Positions 26,801 through 34,464 of a DNA stretch of 64,000 nt are shown here, piece after piece. The notes under the pieces were generated by a model. The model was given only the letters and a program-made list of their open reading frames with translations, was not told the DNA's origin and ran no database searches. Positions within the stretch are counted from its first letter, which is position 1. Every line of letters begins with the position of its first letter. This stretch comes from MWDV01 sp002070715 (GTDB lineage: Bacteria; Verrucomicrobiota; Verrucomicrobiia; Limisphaerales; MWDV01), in the NCBI GenBank assembly GCA_035411585.1, contig DAONTI010000003.1, positions 124,001 through 188,000 on the forward strand, in the 5' to 3' direction. Position numbers and translations under genes: made by a program.

Positions 26801-28000
26801 GGCGTGGGGCGCACCGGAGCGCCGCTGCCGCCGACCATCCTTGGGCATCCGGCGTCAAAAACCCTTTACACCACGCGGACGGTCACCCTCAACGTCAGCG
26901 CGGTGGGATCGGACCCGCTCACTTATCAATGGCGGAAGAACGGCGCCGCCCTCACCGATACCGACCGCATCTCCGGAAGCACCACCCCGACGTTGAGCCT
27001 CACCGACCTCCAAGCGCCCGACGCCGGTGATTACGATGTTGTGGTGACCAATCCATGGGGCGACCAGACGAGTGACGCAGCGACGCTGACGGTGATCACA
27101 CCGCCGACGGATAGTTACACGGCGGCCGTGCTCGCCGGGAATCCGCTGGCCTACTATCGGTTGAACGAAATGACCGATCCGGCCACCGGAACCGCCGTGG
27201 CGTACGATTACTGGGGCGGCTTCAACGGCACGTATGGCAGCGCCTGCCAGAACGGCTTTAACGGCATCTCCGGACCGGTCCCGCCCGGCTGGAGCTTCGA
27301 GACCGACAACACGGCCATGCAAGCAACCGCCACCGTGGCCGATTCCTGGGTTAATGTGGCGTTCGGCTCCCTGAGCACCAATACCGTCACCTTCACCATG
27401 TGGGTTTACCCGATCGGCGTCCAAGAAAGCCGGGCCGGGCTGCTGATCAGCCGTGGCGGCAGCAACGCGGGCGGCATGGGGTATTACGGGGACATGCTCA
27501 GCTATACCTGGAACAATAATAGCTCCTCGACGTATGGCTTCGCCTCCGGCCTCTCCATTCCGACCGAGCAATGGTCCTTTGCGGCAATGGTCATCGAGCC
27601 CGACAAAGCCACCCTGTACCTCGGCACGCCGACCGGTCTGGCTTCGGCTGTGAACGCCATCCCACACACCGCCGACGTGTTCGGCACCTGGCAGATTGGT
27701 CACGATAATGACCAAGGCAGCGCCACCCGCACCTTCAACGGGCGTATTGATGAAGTGGCCGTGTATCGCCGGGCGCTGGGCGAAGCGGAGATTCAGGCGC
27801 TCTTCGCGGCTGGCGGCGGCACGGTGGCCACGCCTCTCGACATCGAAATCGCCGGGGACAAGGTGGTGTTAAGCTGGTCGGGCGGCACCTTGTTGGAGGC
27901 CGATGAATTGACCGGACCGTGGAGCACCAATAACGCGGCCTCGCCCTACTCGGTCACGCCCACGGGGGCGAAGAAATTCTATCGGTTGATCCTCAAGTAG
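23891..28000 (+). CDS. Giant secreted protein with three Ig + LamG units
   Basis: The 1369-residue protein has a signal peptide (VIAALAASCLTSLASA). A roughly 260-residue N-terminal domain (GIIGLKLGVNADGG...) is followed by three units, each an Ig-like domain plus a LamG jellyroll. Ig cores start at about 334, 676 and 1011 (YQWRKSG, YQWRAQG, YQWRKNG) and end in the D-A-G-x-Y-x-V-V pattern. LamG parts start at about 399, 743 and 1075 (FAYWRLNE, LAYWRLNE, LAYYRLNE) and end with DEVAVF/DEVAVY. The last 65 residues form a C-terminal module ending FYRLILK that is loosely shared with two other large secreted proteins here. Likely roles are adhesion or carbohydrate binding outside the cell. A terminator follows at 28035. 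Confidence 0.85.
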   Translation: MNTPPYPSSCRVLRLRHKTVIAALAASCLTSLASAGIIGLKLGVNADGGLQSGYLLPTDYAGAPGFEQMNWMSLGRWGDNAGGQFSVVDSTGADTGVIINWDASGHYSQSGAKTPVDAFYPDGNLMNPYCDSNGGANGALAPTIYGNPNENKPLLFASGLSAWLASQNATSYAVVIYADGDQNQGRTGEYWLQAASGNPTEGLTYGADLTTHAFICDRANFFNTGLYAQVPLASLCNWIPTVAELGGGNAGWGALLGNSPGNYVVFSNLTADSFLLRTEEFRAAGGTLRSPINAVQIVPTTEVSPVTIAPLPGCQVYAGGTATFRAQVGGLVSTYQWRKSGGGNLVDGGNISGSTTPILTIRNVSAADQGNYELVVSNPIAVVTSDPAPLTLVTPAPGSYAEMVATNQPFAYWRLNENADPTADHAPAYDYVGGFNGVYGLAAANGSAGVAGPQPSAFPGFEAGNSALRSAGNTIRSWVVAPPLLMESDTVTLCAWVYPTAPTIPSYTGILFSRTTNNDVCGLGYGPNNTLGYTWNNSSDTYHFASGLVIPSNQWSFVACVIRPDSAALYVYNSTGQHAATNAIPHAPGAFKGLTCIGDDPSSANTPQNRAFTGMIDEVAVFARSLSDQELYLYYKKGLNVGLLPASVVRSPASLALYEGRPARFDVLGAGDLPLSYQWRAQGLDLTDGGRIAGVNTDRLTLADVTFADAGSYDVVLDNVVQIPAVSDAATLTVVASNASPPAYEAALRALNPLAYWRLNETSGTEAFNYWGGHIASHTNEPALGIPGPQPTEFAGFESGNVGVAYDGFANYTDTGVSYLNNRAQFTIVGWFNSAYTQADRTGLFGQNDVAEFGFSGVTAPAVTSDLGIWTPRGTARFTGLGQDIITQGQWYFVAAVADETSLTLYLFGDEGFRKTSTSLSTTNYGASADPFRIGGGGIQDPTGNYFVGQIDEVAVFDRALSSGEISTLYGVGRTGAPLPPTILGHPASKTLYTTRTVTLNVSAVGSDPLTYQWRKNGAALTDTDRISGSTTPTLSLTDLQAPDAGDYDVVVTNPWGDQTSDAATLTVITPPTDSYTAAVLAGNPLAYYRLNEMTDPATGTAVAYDYWGGFNGTYGSACQNGFNGISGPVPPGWSFETDNTAMQATATVADSWVNVAFGSLSTNTVTFTMWVYPIGVQESRAGLLISRGGSNAGGMGYYGDMLSYTWNNNSSSTYGFASGLSIPTEQWSFAAMVIEPDKATLYLGTPTGLASAVNAIPHTADVFGTWQIGHDNDQGSATRTFNGRIDEVAVYRRALGEAEIQALFAAGGGTVATPLDIEIAGDKVVLSWSGGTLLEADELTGPWSTNNAASPYSVTPTGAKKFYRLILK

Positions 28001-28034
28001 GCCGTACCAACCGATACAAAATGTTCAAGCAAAA

Positions 28035-28069
28035 CGACCGGGGGCGGACTGCTCCCGGTCGCTTTTACT
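28035..28069 (+). terminator. Rho-independent terminator after the Ig/LamG gene
   Basis: A perfect 8-bp stem (CGACCGGG at 28035-28042 with CCCGGTCG at 28054-28061) with an 11-base loop is followed by CTTTTACTT. It sits 35 bases after the stop at 28000. Because it precedes ATG 28084, it also argues that the next gene starts there and not at the in-frame ATG 28021. Confidence 0.8.
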
Positions 28070-28083
28070 TGGCCGGACCAAAC

Positions 28084-31000
28084 ATGGCGAAAGGAATCAA
28101 GCAGAACGGGCTCTGGCCGGGACACCCCCGCCGGACGATCCCTTTCGCCCGTCTCAAGGGCTGGTGGCGGCGGGGCGCCGGACTGGCCTTGGTCATGGGG
28201 CTGCTCCAGGCGACTGGCCAGGGGAACGTGGTGATTAACGAGATTCACTATGATCCCGACATCAAAACCGAGCCGGTCGAGTTCGTTGAGTTGTACAATG
28301 CCGGGGCGGAGTTGGTGGACTTGTCCGGCTGGCGCTTCTCCGCCGGCGTGACGTTTGCTTTTCCTCCGAACACAGTATTGCCGGCGGGCGGGTATCTGGT
28401 TGTCGCGCAAAATCCAACCGCCCTGCAGGCCAAGTTCGGAATCCACGCGCTGGGCCCGTGGGAAGGCCGGCTGGCCAACGAAGGCGAAACCATCACCCTG
28501 CGGAATGGCGCCAACGAGGTGGTGGACCAGGTGACTTACCGGCGCGGTTTTCCCTGGCCCACCGTGGGCGACCCGCCCGGCTATTCGATTGAACTGGTCA
28601 ACCCCGCTTTTGACAACGATCTTGGCGGCAATTGGCGGGCATCGGTGCGCACGGCCCCGCCCGCCCACGGTCCCACACCCGGCGCCCGCAATTCAGTTTT
28701 CGCGACCAATCTGCCCCCCGCCATCCGCCAGGTGAAACATCAACCGTCCCAACCCGTCTCGGGTCAGCCGGTCGTGATTTCGGCCAAGGTGACCGATCCG
28801 CAAGGCGTCGTGAGTGTCTCGCTCCTTTACCAGTTTGTAGAGCCCGGCAACTACATCGAATTGACCGACGCGGCGTACACGAACACGTGGACCAGTCTGC
28901 CGCTGAACGACGCCGGCGTGAATGGCGACGAACAAGCGGGAGACCATGTTTACTCGGTGGTGCTCCCGGGCACGTGGCAAACGCATCGGCGGCTGGTGCG
29001 CTACCGGATTCAGGCCAAGGACGGCACCGGCGCCACCGTGACCGTGCCCTACGCGGATGATCCCCAGCCCAATTTCGCCTACTTTTGTTATGACGGCGTC
29101 CCCGCCTGGCGCGGCGCCGTCCAACCGGGCGTGACGCCCATGCTGGACTTTGACACCTCCGTCATGCGCCGTCTCCCGGTGGTGCATCTCCTGTCCAAGA
29201 GCAACTCCGTCGTCCGCGCCACCTGGTTCGACCGCTACCGGGGGGATGAGTACCGGTGGCTGGGCACGCTGGTTTATGACGGCAAAGTGTACGACCATAT
29301 CCGCTACCGGGCCCGCGGCGGAGTGCATCGTTACAAGATGGTCAAGAACATGTGGAAGTTCGCCTTCAATCGCGGCCATGATTTTCAGATGCGGGACGAC
29401 TACGGCCGCCCTTACTCGACGCCGTGGCGGAAACTCAACCTGGGCGCCTGCATTCAACAGGGGGATTACGGACACCGCGGGGAGCAGGGCATGTTCGAGT
29501 CGGTGGGGTTCCGGCTGTTTAATCTCGCGGGCGTGCCGTCGCCCAAGACCACTTTCCTGCAGTTCCGCATCATCAGCACGGATTTCGAGGCCCGGCCCCA
29601 CACGCAATACGAAGGGGATTTCTGGGGACTCTACCTGGCCGTGGAGCAAATGGACGGACGGTTTCTGGATGAGCATCAGCTCCCCGACGGCAATCTCTAC
29701 AAAATGGAAGAGGGCACCGGTGAGTTGAACAACCTGGGCCCGCTCGGGCCCACCGACAAATCCGATCTCAACAGCTTTCTCGGCGCGTACCGCAGCACGA
29801 GCGCCCCGCCCGACGAAGCGTGGTGGCGCAACCATTTGTTGCTCCCCAACTACTGGAGCTATCAGGCCATCGTGCAAGGCATCCACCATTACGACATTTG
29901 TTACGGCAAGAACTATTTTTATTACCGCAATCCGGAAACCGGTCTCTGGTCCATTCACAGCTGGGACCTGGACCTGACCTGGGCGGATAACATGTTCGAC
30001 TCCGGCTGCGGCGGGAAGGACGATCTGTACCGACCGCTCTTCGGCGAGGACGGCCGTTACCCGTTCAAACCCGCACTGACTGTGGAATACAAAAATCGGG
30101 TCCGCGAAATCCGCGATCTGCTCTTCAACTCCGATCAAGCCGGACAGTTGATTGACGAGTATGCCGGACTGTTGCGCGGGCCGACCAATACCCCGACCTT
30201 CCTGGACGCGGATCGTTGTCAATGGGACTACAACCCGAAGATGATCAGTTCCGTTTACAGCGACGGCGTTTCCAAGGCCGGCCAGGGACGGTTCTACCAA
30301 TGGCCGCATGAACCCACGGTCAGCAAGGATTTCAACGGCTGCATTCAGTTGATGAAAAATTACGTGGCGGCGCGCGGGCAATTGTTGGATGGCCTGGCCC
30401 TGAGTTCGGTACCGGCCACGCCGGTCGTCACGAACCTGAGTCCGCCGGGATATCCGTTGAACCGCCTGCAGTTTCGGTGTTCCGCGTACAGCGGCGCCCA
30501 GCCGTTTGCGGCCATGAAATGGCGGGTGGGCGAGGTTGCGGGCGCCGACGCCCCGCCGTTTGATCCCACCCAGCCGCGGCCTTATGAAATTGACTCCGTG
30601 TGGGAAAGCGAGGCGTTCGCGCCTTTTGCGAGTGATGTAACCCTCCCGGCGAACGCCCTCAAGGTGGGGCGCACCTATCGGGTCCGCGCCCGATTGCAGG
30701 ATGTCACCGGACGGTGGAGCCATTGGTCGGCGCCGGTTCAATTTGTCGCGGGCGAACCCGACCTGGCCACCGCGTTGACGGAAAATCTCCGCATCTCCGA
30801 GGTCATGTACGATCCGTTGGGGGGCGGCGCGTTCGAGTTTGTGGAACTGTATAATCGTCATCCGAGCCAGACGCTCGATCTGGGCGGGGCCAAGTTTACC
30901 AAAGGAATAGACCTGACCTTCCCCGCCGGCACCCTCTTGCCGCCGGGCGGCTATCTCGTGGTCATCAAAACGACGGAGGCGGATTTTCGTCACCATTACG

Positions 31001-32652
31001 GGCTGGCGCCGGACGTGCTTTTGGTCGGGCCTTTCTCGGGCAGCCTGGCCAATGAAGGGGAAGAGTTGAAATTAAAAACCGCCGCCGGCGGGACGACGGT
31101 CATTTCGTTCACCTACGGAAATGACCGGGGTTGGCCCTTGGCCGCAGCCAAGGCGGGGCATTCATTGGTACCCTTGGACCGCGCGCTGGAGGGACAGGCC
31201 ACCGGGGCGTTGGATTATCCGGGTAACTGGCGCGCCAGCACGTTTATCGGAGGATCGCCGGGCCGGGCGGATCCAACCCCGCCGCCCCAGACCGTTGTGC
31301 TGAATGAAATAGTCGCTCACACGGATTACTCCGATCCCGCCCATCCTGAATACGACTCGAACGATTGGATCGAGCTTTACAATGGCGGGGAAACGAGCGT
31401 CAGCCTCGCCGACTGGTATTTGAGCGACAATCCCGCAAAACTCCGCAAATGGGCCATCCCGGCGGTGACCCTCCCGCCCGACGGCCGCATCAGCTTCGAC
31501 GAAGTCACCGGTTTCCACAACCCGATCACCACCGGTTTCGGTCTCGATAAAGCCGGGGAACAGGTGCTCTTGTCGTATCTGCCCGGCACCGATGAAGACC
31601 GGGTGGTGGATGCGATTCGGTTCAAAGGCCAGGAAAACGAGGTGTCGCTGGGCCGTTACCCGGATGCGGGCGAGGATTGGTTCACGCTGCCGCGCACGCG
31701 GGACGCCACCAACGCCCCGCCGCTCGCCCACGCCGTCATCAGTGAAATCCATTACCATCCGCCGGCCCCCGAGCCGGACAACACTCCGCAATCCGAGTTT
31801 ATCGAACTGTTCAACCCGACGTTGGCCGCTGTGCCTTTCGCCAACTCTGATGGCGCGTGGCGTCTGGACGGGGGCATCCATTACACATTTCCCAGCGGGC
31901 ATTCTTTACCCGCCGGGGGACTGGCACTCGTGGTGCCGTTTGATCCCGCGGATTCAGAAGCCCTCGCCATCTTCCGAGACCAGTATGGGGTGACCAATCC
32001 CGCCGTCCCAATTTTTGGGCCTTACACCGGTAAGTTGAGCCATCGGAGCGACCGCGTGGCGCTGGAGCAGCCTCAACGTCCGGACCTGCCCGGTCAGCCT
32101 TCTGCCTGGGTGATTGTGGACGAAGTGATTTACGGCAACCAAACGCCGTGGTCGGCGGAAGCGAACGGCGGCGGGTTGTCCCTGCAACGCGTCTTCTGGG
32201 CTGGCAACGGCAATAATCCATCGAGTTGGTATGCCACAGCACCCACCGCCGGATTTATCCCCGTCGTGGATCGGGATGGCGACGGCATGCCCGATGATTG
32301 GGAATTGGCCCATCAACTGGATCCCGAGGATCCGGCCGACGCCGCCTTGGACGCCGACGGCGATGGTTGCTCGAACCTGGATGAATTCCTGGCCGGCACG
32401 GATCCCCGCGATCCGACGAGCGTGTTCAAGTTCACCCACGTTTCAGCCGCGCCGGAGGGAATTCATCTCCAATTTTCGACCGTGGCCAACCGGTCTTATT
32501 CCGTGCAAGTGCGCAGCAATGTGAGTGGAACGTGGCAGAAGCTCCAAGACATCCCGCCCAGTTCAACCAACGGCGTGGCGAATGTTTACGACTTCACCAC
32601 GACGAACGCGGTTCAACGACTGTATCGCGCGGTAACACCAGCATTACCGTGA
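28084..32652 (+). CDS. Secreted CotH-kinase protein with four lamin-tail domains
   Basis: ATG 28084 gives 1522 residues; an in-frame ATG at 28021 would put the terminator inside the gene. A signal segment lies near 24-45 (GLALVMGLLQATGQG). Lamin-tail-like domains start at about 49, 902, 1072 and 1218 (VVINEIHYDP, LRISEVMYDP, VVLNEIV, AVISEIHYHP). The CotH domain spans about 370-640, with YRARGGVHRYKM and the HSWDLDLTWAD element of the CotH active site. CotH proteins are atypical protein kinases. A thrombospondin-3-like calcium segment (DRDGDGMPDDWE, DADGDGCSNLDEF) is at about 1396-1445. The final 70 residues may belong to the C-terminal module of two other proteins here. Targets are unknown. 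Confidence 0.85.
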   Translation: MAKGIKQNGLWPGHPRRTIPFARLKGWWRRGAGLALVMGLLQATGQGNVVINEIHYDPDIKTEPVEFVELYNAGAELVDLSGWRFSAGVTFAFPPNTVLPAGGYLVVAQNPTALQAKFGIHALGPWEGRLANEGETITLRNGANEVVDQVTYRRGFPWPTVGDPPGYSIELVNPAFDNDLGGNWRASVRTAPPAHGPTPGARNSVFATNLPPAIRQVKHQPSQPVSGQPVVISAKVTDPQGVVSVSLLYQFVEPGNYIELTDAAYTNTWTSLPLNDAGVNGDEQAGDHVYSVVLPGTWQTHRRLVRYRIQAKDGTGATVTVPYADDPQPNFAYFCYDGVPAWRGAVQPGVTPMLDFDTSVMRRLPVVHLLSKSNSVVRATWFDRYRGDEYRWLGTLVYDGKVYDHIRYRARGGVHRYKMVKNMWKFAFNRGHDFQMRDDYGRPYSTPWRKLNLGACIQQGDYGHRGEQGMFESVGFRLFNLAGVPSPKTTFLQFRIISTDFEARPHTQYEGDFWGLYLAVEQMDGRFLDEHQLPDGNLYKMEEGTGELNNLGPLGPTDKSDLNSFLGAYRSTSAPPDEAWWRNHLLLPNYWSYQAIVQGIHHYDICYGKNYFYYRNPETGLWSIHSWDLDLTWADNMFDSGCGGKDDLYRPLFGEDGRYPFKPALTVEYKNRVREIRDLLFNSDQAGQLIDEYAGLLRGPTNTPTFLDADRCQWDYNPKMISSVYSDGVSKAGQGRFYQWPHEPTVSKDFNGCIQLMKNYVAARGQLLDGLALSSVPATPVVTNLSPPGYPLNRLQFRCSAYSGAQPFAAMKWRVGEVAGADAPPFDPTQPRPYEIDSVWESEAFAPFASDVTLPANALKVGRTYRVRARLQDVTGRWSHWSAPVQFVAGEPDLATALTENLRISEVMYDPLGGGAFEFVELYNRHPSQTLDLGGAKFTKGIDLTFPAGTLLPPGGYLVVIKTTEADFRHHYGLAPDVLLVGPFSGSLANEGEELKLKTAAGGTTVISFTYGNDRGWPLAAAKAGHSLVPLDRALEGQATGALDYPGNWRASTFIGGSPGRADPTPPPQTVVLNEIVAHTDYSDPAHPEYDSNDWIELYNGGETSVSLADWYLSDNPAKLRKWAIPAVTLPPDGRISFDEVTGFHNPITTGFGLDKAGEQVLLSYLPGTDEDRVVDAIRFKGQENEVSLGRYPDAGEDWFTLPRTRDATNAPPLAHAVISEIHYHPPAPEPDNTPQSEFIELFNPTLAAVPFANSDGAWRLDGGIHYTFPSGHSLPAGGLALVVPFDPADSEALAIFRDQYGVTNPAVPIFGPYTGKLSHRSDRVALEQPQRPDLPGQPSAWVIVDEVIYGNQTPWSAEANGGGLSLQRVFWAGNGNNPSSWYATAPTAGFIPVVDRDGDGMPDDWELAHQLDPEDPADAALDADGDGCSNLDEFLAGTDPRDPTSVFKFTHVSAAPEGIHLQFSTVANRSYSVQVRSNVSGTWQKLQDIPPSSTNGVANVYDFTTTNAVQRLYRAVTPALP

Positions 32653-32753
32653 GGCGGAAACAGATCGCTGTGCCGCCGCCCGGGAACTTTCTCGCTTGGA
32701 ATCGCTTCCCCGGCGGCAGCCGCAGGAATGTCATCACCGCCCGCCCGAGCCAA

Positions 32754-32999
32754 TCAGGACACACCTGTTCCCTCCCAGGGCGCGAATGCCGGCGCGTTCA
32801 TGTCAATCCCGCGATACAGCGCCGGATCAATCCCGGTATCAGCAACCGCAGGCACGCCGCCCGGCTGGCACGGAACCACTTGAAAATCATCCACCCCATT
32901 GTTGGTCACCAAAACGGTTGCTCCTGATTTCGCCAATGCCACAAAACGGCGGACGTTCTGCTTGAACTTCGCCGTCGGCACGCGGACCACTTCTTTCAT
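32754..32999 (-). CDS. Phd/YefM-like antitoxin, no toxin seen
   Basis: This is an 81-residue protein. The first 45 residues (VVRVPTAKFKQNVRRFVALA, KSGATVLVTNNGVDDFQVVP) follow the Phd/YefM pattern of an N-terminal strand, helix, then a beta-hairpin containing T-N-x-G. The C-terminal part is Pro/Ala-rich, as in toxin-binding tails. In the usual order the toxin gene would lie just downstream, at lower coordinates, but only about 100 bases separate the stop from the CotH gene. It could be an orphan antitoxin, a repressor or an immunity-type remnant. The family call is by pattern and moderately sure. Confidence 0.6.
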   Translation of the reverse strand: MKEVVRVPTAKFKQNVRRFVALAKSGATVLVTNNGVDDFQVVPCQPGGVPAVADTGIDPALYRGIDMNAPAFAPWEGTGVS

Positions 33000-33172
33000 G
33001 AGCCGAAGATAGAGCCCATCGGGGGCGTTCTCAAAGTCCCCTTTTTCACCGGCACAATGAAAGAGTCCGTTGACCCTTCCGGTTCCGCATGCTCAGGATT
33101 TTCCTCGGGAACCAAAAGAATCGTTTACCGGAGCCGGCTCTCTCTCATCAGGTTTCTTCGATTGGAGACGGT

Positions 33173-33391
33173 TCATAGTTGATCGGCCATCCGATCGAGA
33201 AAAGCCCGGGGCGCCAACTCATCTGCTTCCGGAGCATCGGCCATGAGGGGAAACGGAATTTCACGGCGGATAACGAGTTGCTTCAACATCATCCGGGTTA
33301 CTTCGGAGGGCGTGGTGCCGATCCGCCGACAAATACGCGTCGCTTCGGCCAGCAACTCCCGCTCAATCCGCACGCGAAAAATTTCGGTCAT
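33173..33391 (-). CDS. RelB/DinJ-like antitoxin, no toxin seen
   Basis: ATG 33391 gives 72 residues starting MTEIFRVRIERELLAEATRI; the frame continues upstream to 33499 but a GGAG lies 13 bases before this ATG and the family starts here. The first 45 residues have the ribbon-helix-helix layout of RelB/DinJ (FRVRIERELLAEA, GTTPSEVTRMMLKQLVIRR) followed by EIPFPL, the usual junction to the toxin-binding tail. No RelE- or YafQ-like gene follows in the 173 bases to the Phd-like gene. It lies 204 bases from tRNA-Thr. It may be an orphan regulator or the rest of a lost toxin-antitoxin pair. Confidence 0.7.
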   Translation of the reverse strand: MTEIFRVRIERELLAEATRICRRIGTTPSEVTRMMLKQLVIRREIPFPLMADAPEADELAPRAFLDRMADQL

Positions 33392-33591
33392 GCGCCCAAA
33401 ATGCTCCAAGCGGAATGCGGACACAATCCCACGCGCCCCGGCGCGGACCTCTTTCGGAACAACGCAAAACTCCGTAGGCCCTTCCAACCCAGTGTTCATG
33501 GGGATTTACCCGGCAACCGGAAAACAAAAACGCGCTACGATCCGATTGGGCCGTCTGCGGGATTTATGGGAGTGGCGCGAGGGGTAGGCAG

Positions 33592-33666
<75 letters not shown>

Positions 33667-33816
33667 ATCCAAGGCTTTCAAGACTTGCTCCCTCCCCGGC
33701 AGCCCGACAATGCGGAGCCGGGGCATGACCCTTATGACGCGGACAGGAAAGCCCGTTTAATTGGATTCGTCAAGACCAACATTCCGAACCAAACCTGCCG
33801 AGAAACAAGGAGCGGC

Positions 33817-34464
33817 TCACCGGCGCAGGTATTTCGCCACGGCTTCCGTCCGGGTGTGGACTTGCAACTTCTCGTAGATCCGACGGATATACCCACGCAC
33901 GGTGTGGATGCTTAATCCCATTTTATCCGCGATGATCTTATACGACTCTCCGGCGGCCAGTCGTTCCAGAATTTCACGCTGGCGATCGGACAAGAGCCAG
34001 CGGGTGGCGTCGCCGGGTTTGACCGGGCCCGCCGAACGTTGCAACAGCCGGACCACCTTGCGGGCAATGGTCGCGGACATGGGCGAGCCGCCCGCCAGCA
34101 GTTCCCGAATGGCTTCCAACAGGCTCTCCGGCGGTTGCCGCTTGAGCAGGTAACCGCTGGCGCCGGCCATGAGGGCGTCAAAAATCAAATCATCATCATC
34201 AAAGACGGTGAGCATGATGACGAGGATTTCCGGCATTTTCTCCTTCAACCGGCGCACGCATTCAATCCCGTCCATCCCTTTCATTTTGATGTCCATCAAC
34301 ACCACCGCCGGCGATTCCGTCGGCAAGCGGGCGAGCGCATCCTGCGCGCGGCCATACTGGCCAACGCAGACGAACCCGCCCTGGGCGGTCAGGTAACGGA
34401 CGATGCTGTCGCGCAGACCGGCATCATCATCCACAATCGAGAAGGTAATCGGTTCAGTCGTCAT
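33817..34464 (-). CDS. NarL/FixJ-family response regulator
   Basis: The 215-residue protein has an N-terminal receiver domain: acidic residues in FSIVDDDAGLRDS, phospho-acceptor Asp58 in VVLMDIKM, Thr86 in VIMLTVFDD and Lys108 in ASGYLLK. The C-terminal LuxR-type helix-turn-helix spans about 155-213 (LSDRQREILERLAAGESYKI, LSIHTVRGYIRRIYEKLQVH). It should be phosphorylated by the adjacent histidine kinase, whose stop codon it overlaps by 11 bases; the kinase is the first gene of the pair. Target promoters are unknown; the LamG gene upstream of the kinase, with its dyad-flanked promoter, is one candidate. Confidence 0.95.
   Translation of the reverse strand: MTTEPITFSIVDDDAGLRDSIVRYLTAQGGFVCVGQYGRAQDALARLPTESPAVVLMDIKMKGMDGIECVRRLKEKMPEILVIMLTVFDDDDLIFDALMAGASGYLLKRQPPESLLEAIRELLAGGSPMSATIARKVVRLLQRSAGPVKPGDATRWLLSDRQREILERLAAGESYKIIADKMGLSIHTVRGYIRRIYEKLQVHTRTEAVAKYLRR

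Noticed and set aside
24886..27830. Possible DNA-level repeat array in the Ig/LamG gene
   Set aside because: The repeats are protein domains of about 340 residues that have diverged in DNA; they are not CRISPR, satellite or mobile repeats.
28693..30996. 767-codon minus-strand frame
   Set aside because: Antisense to the CotH/lamin-tail gene; no recognisable protein features.
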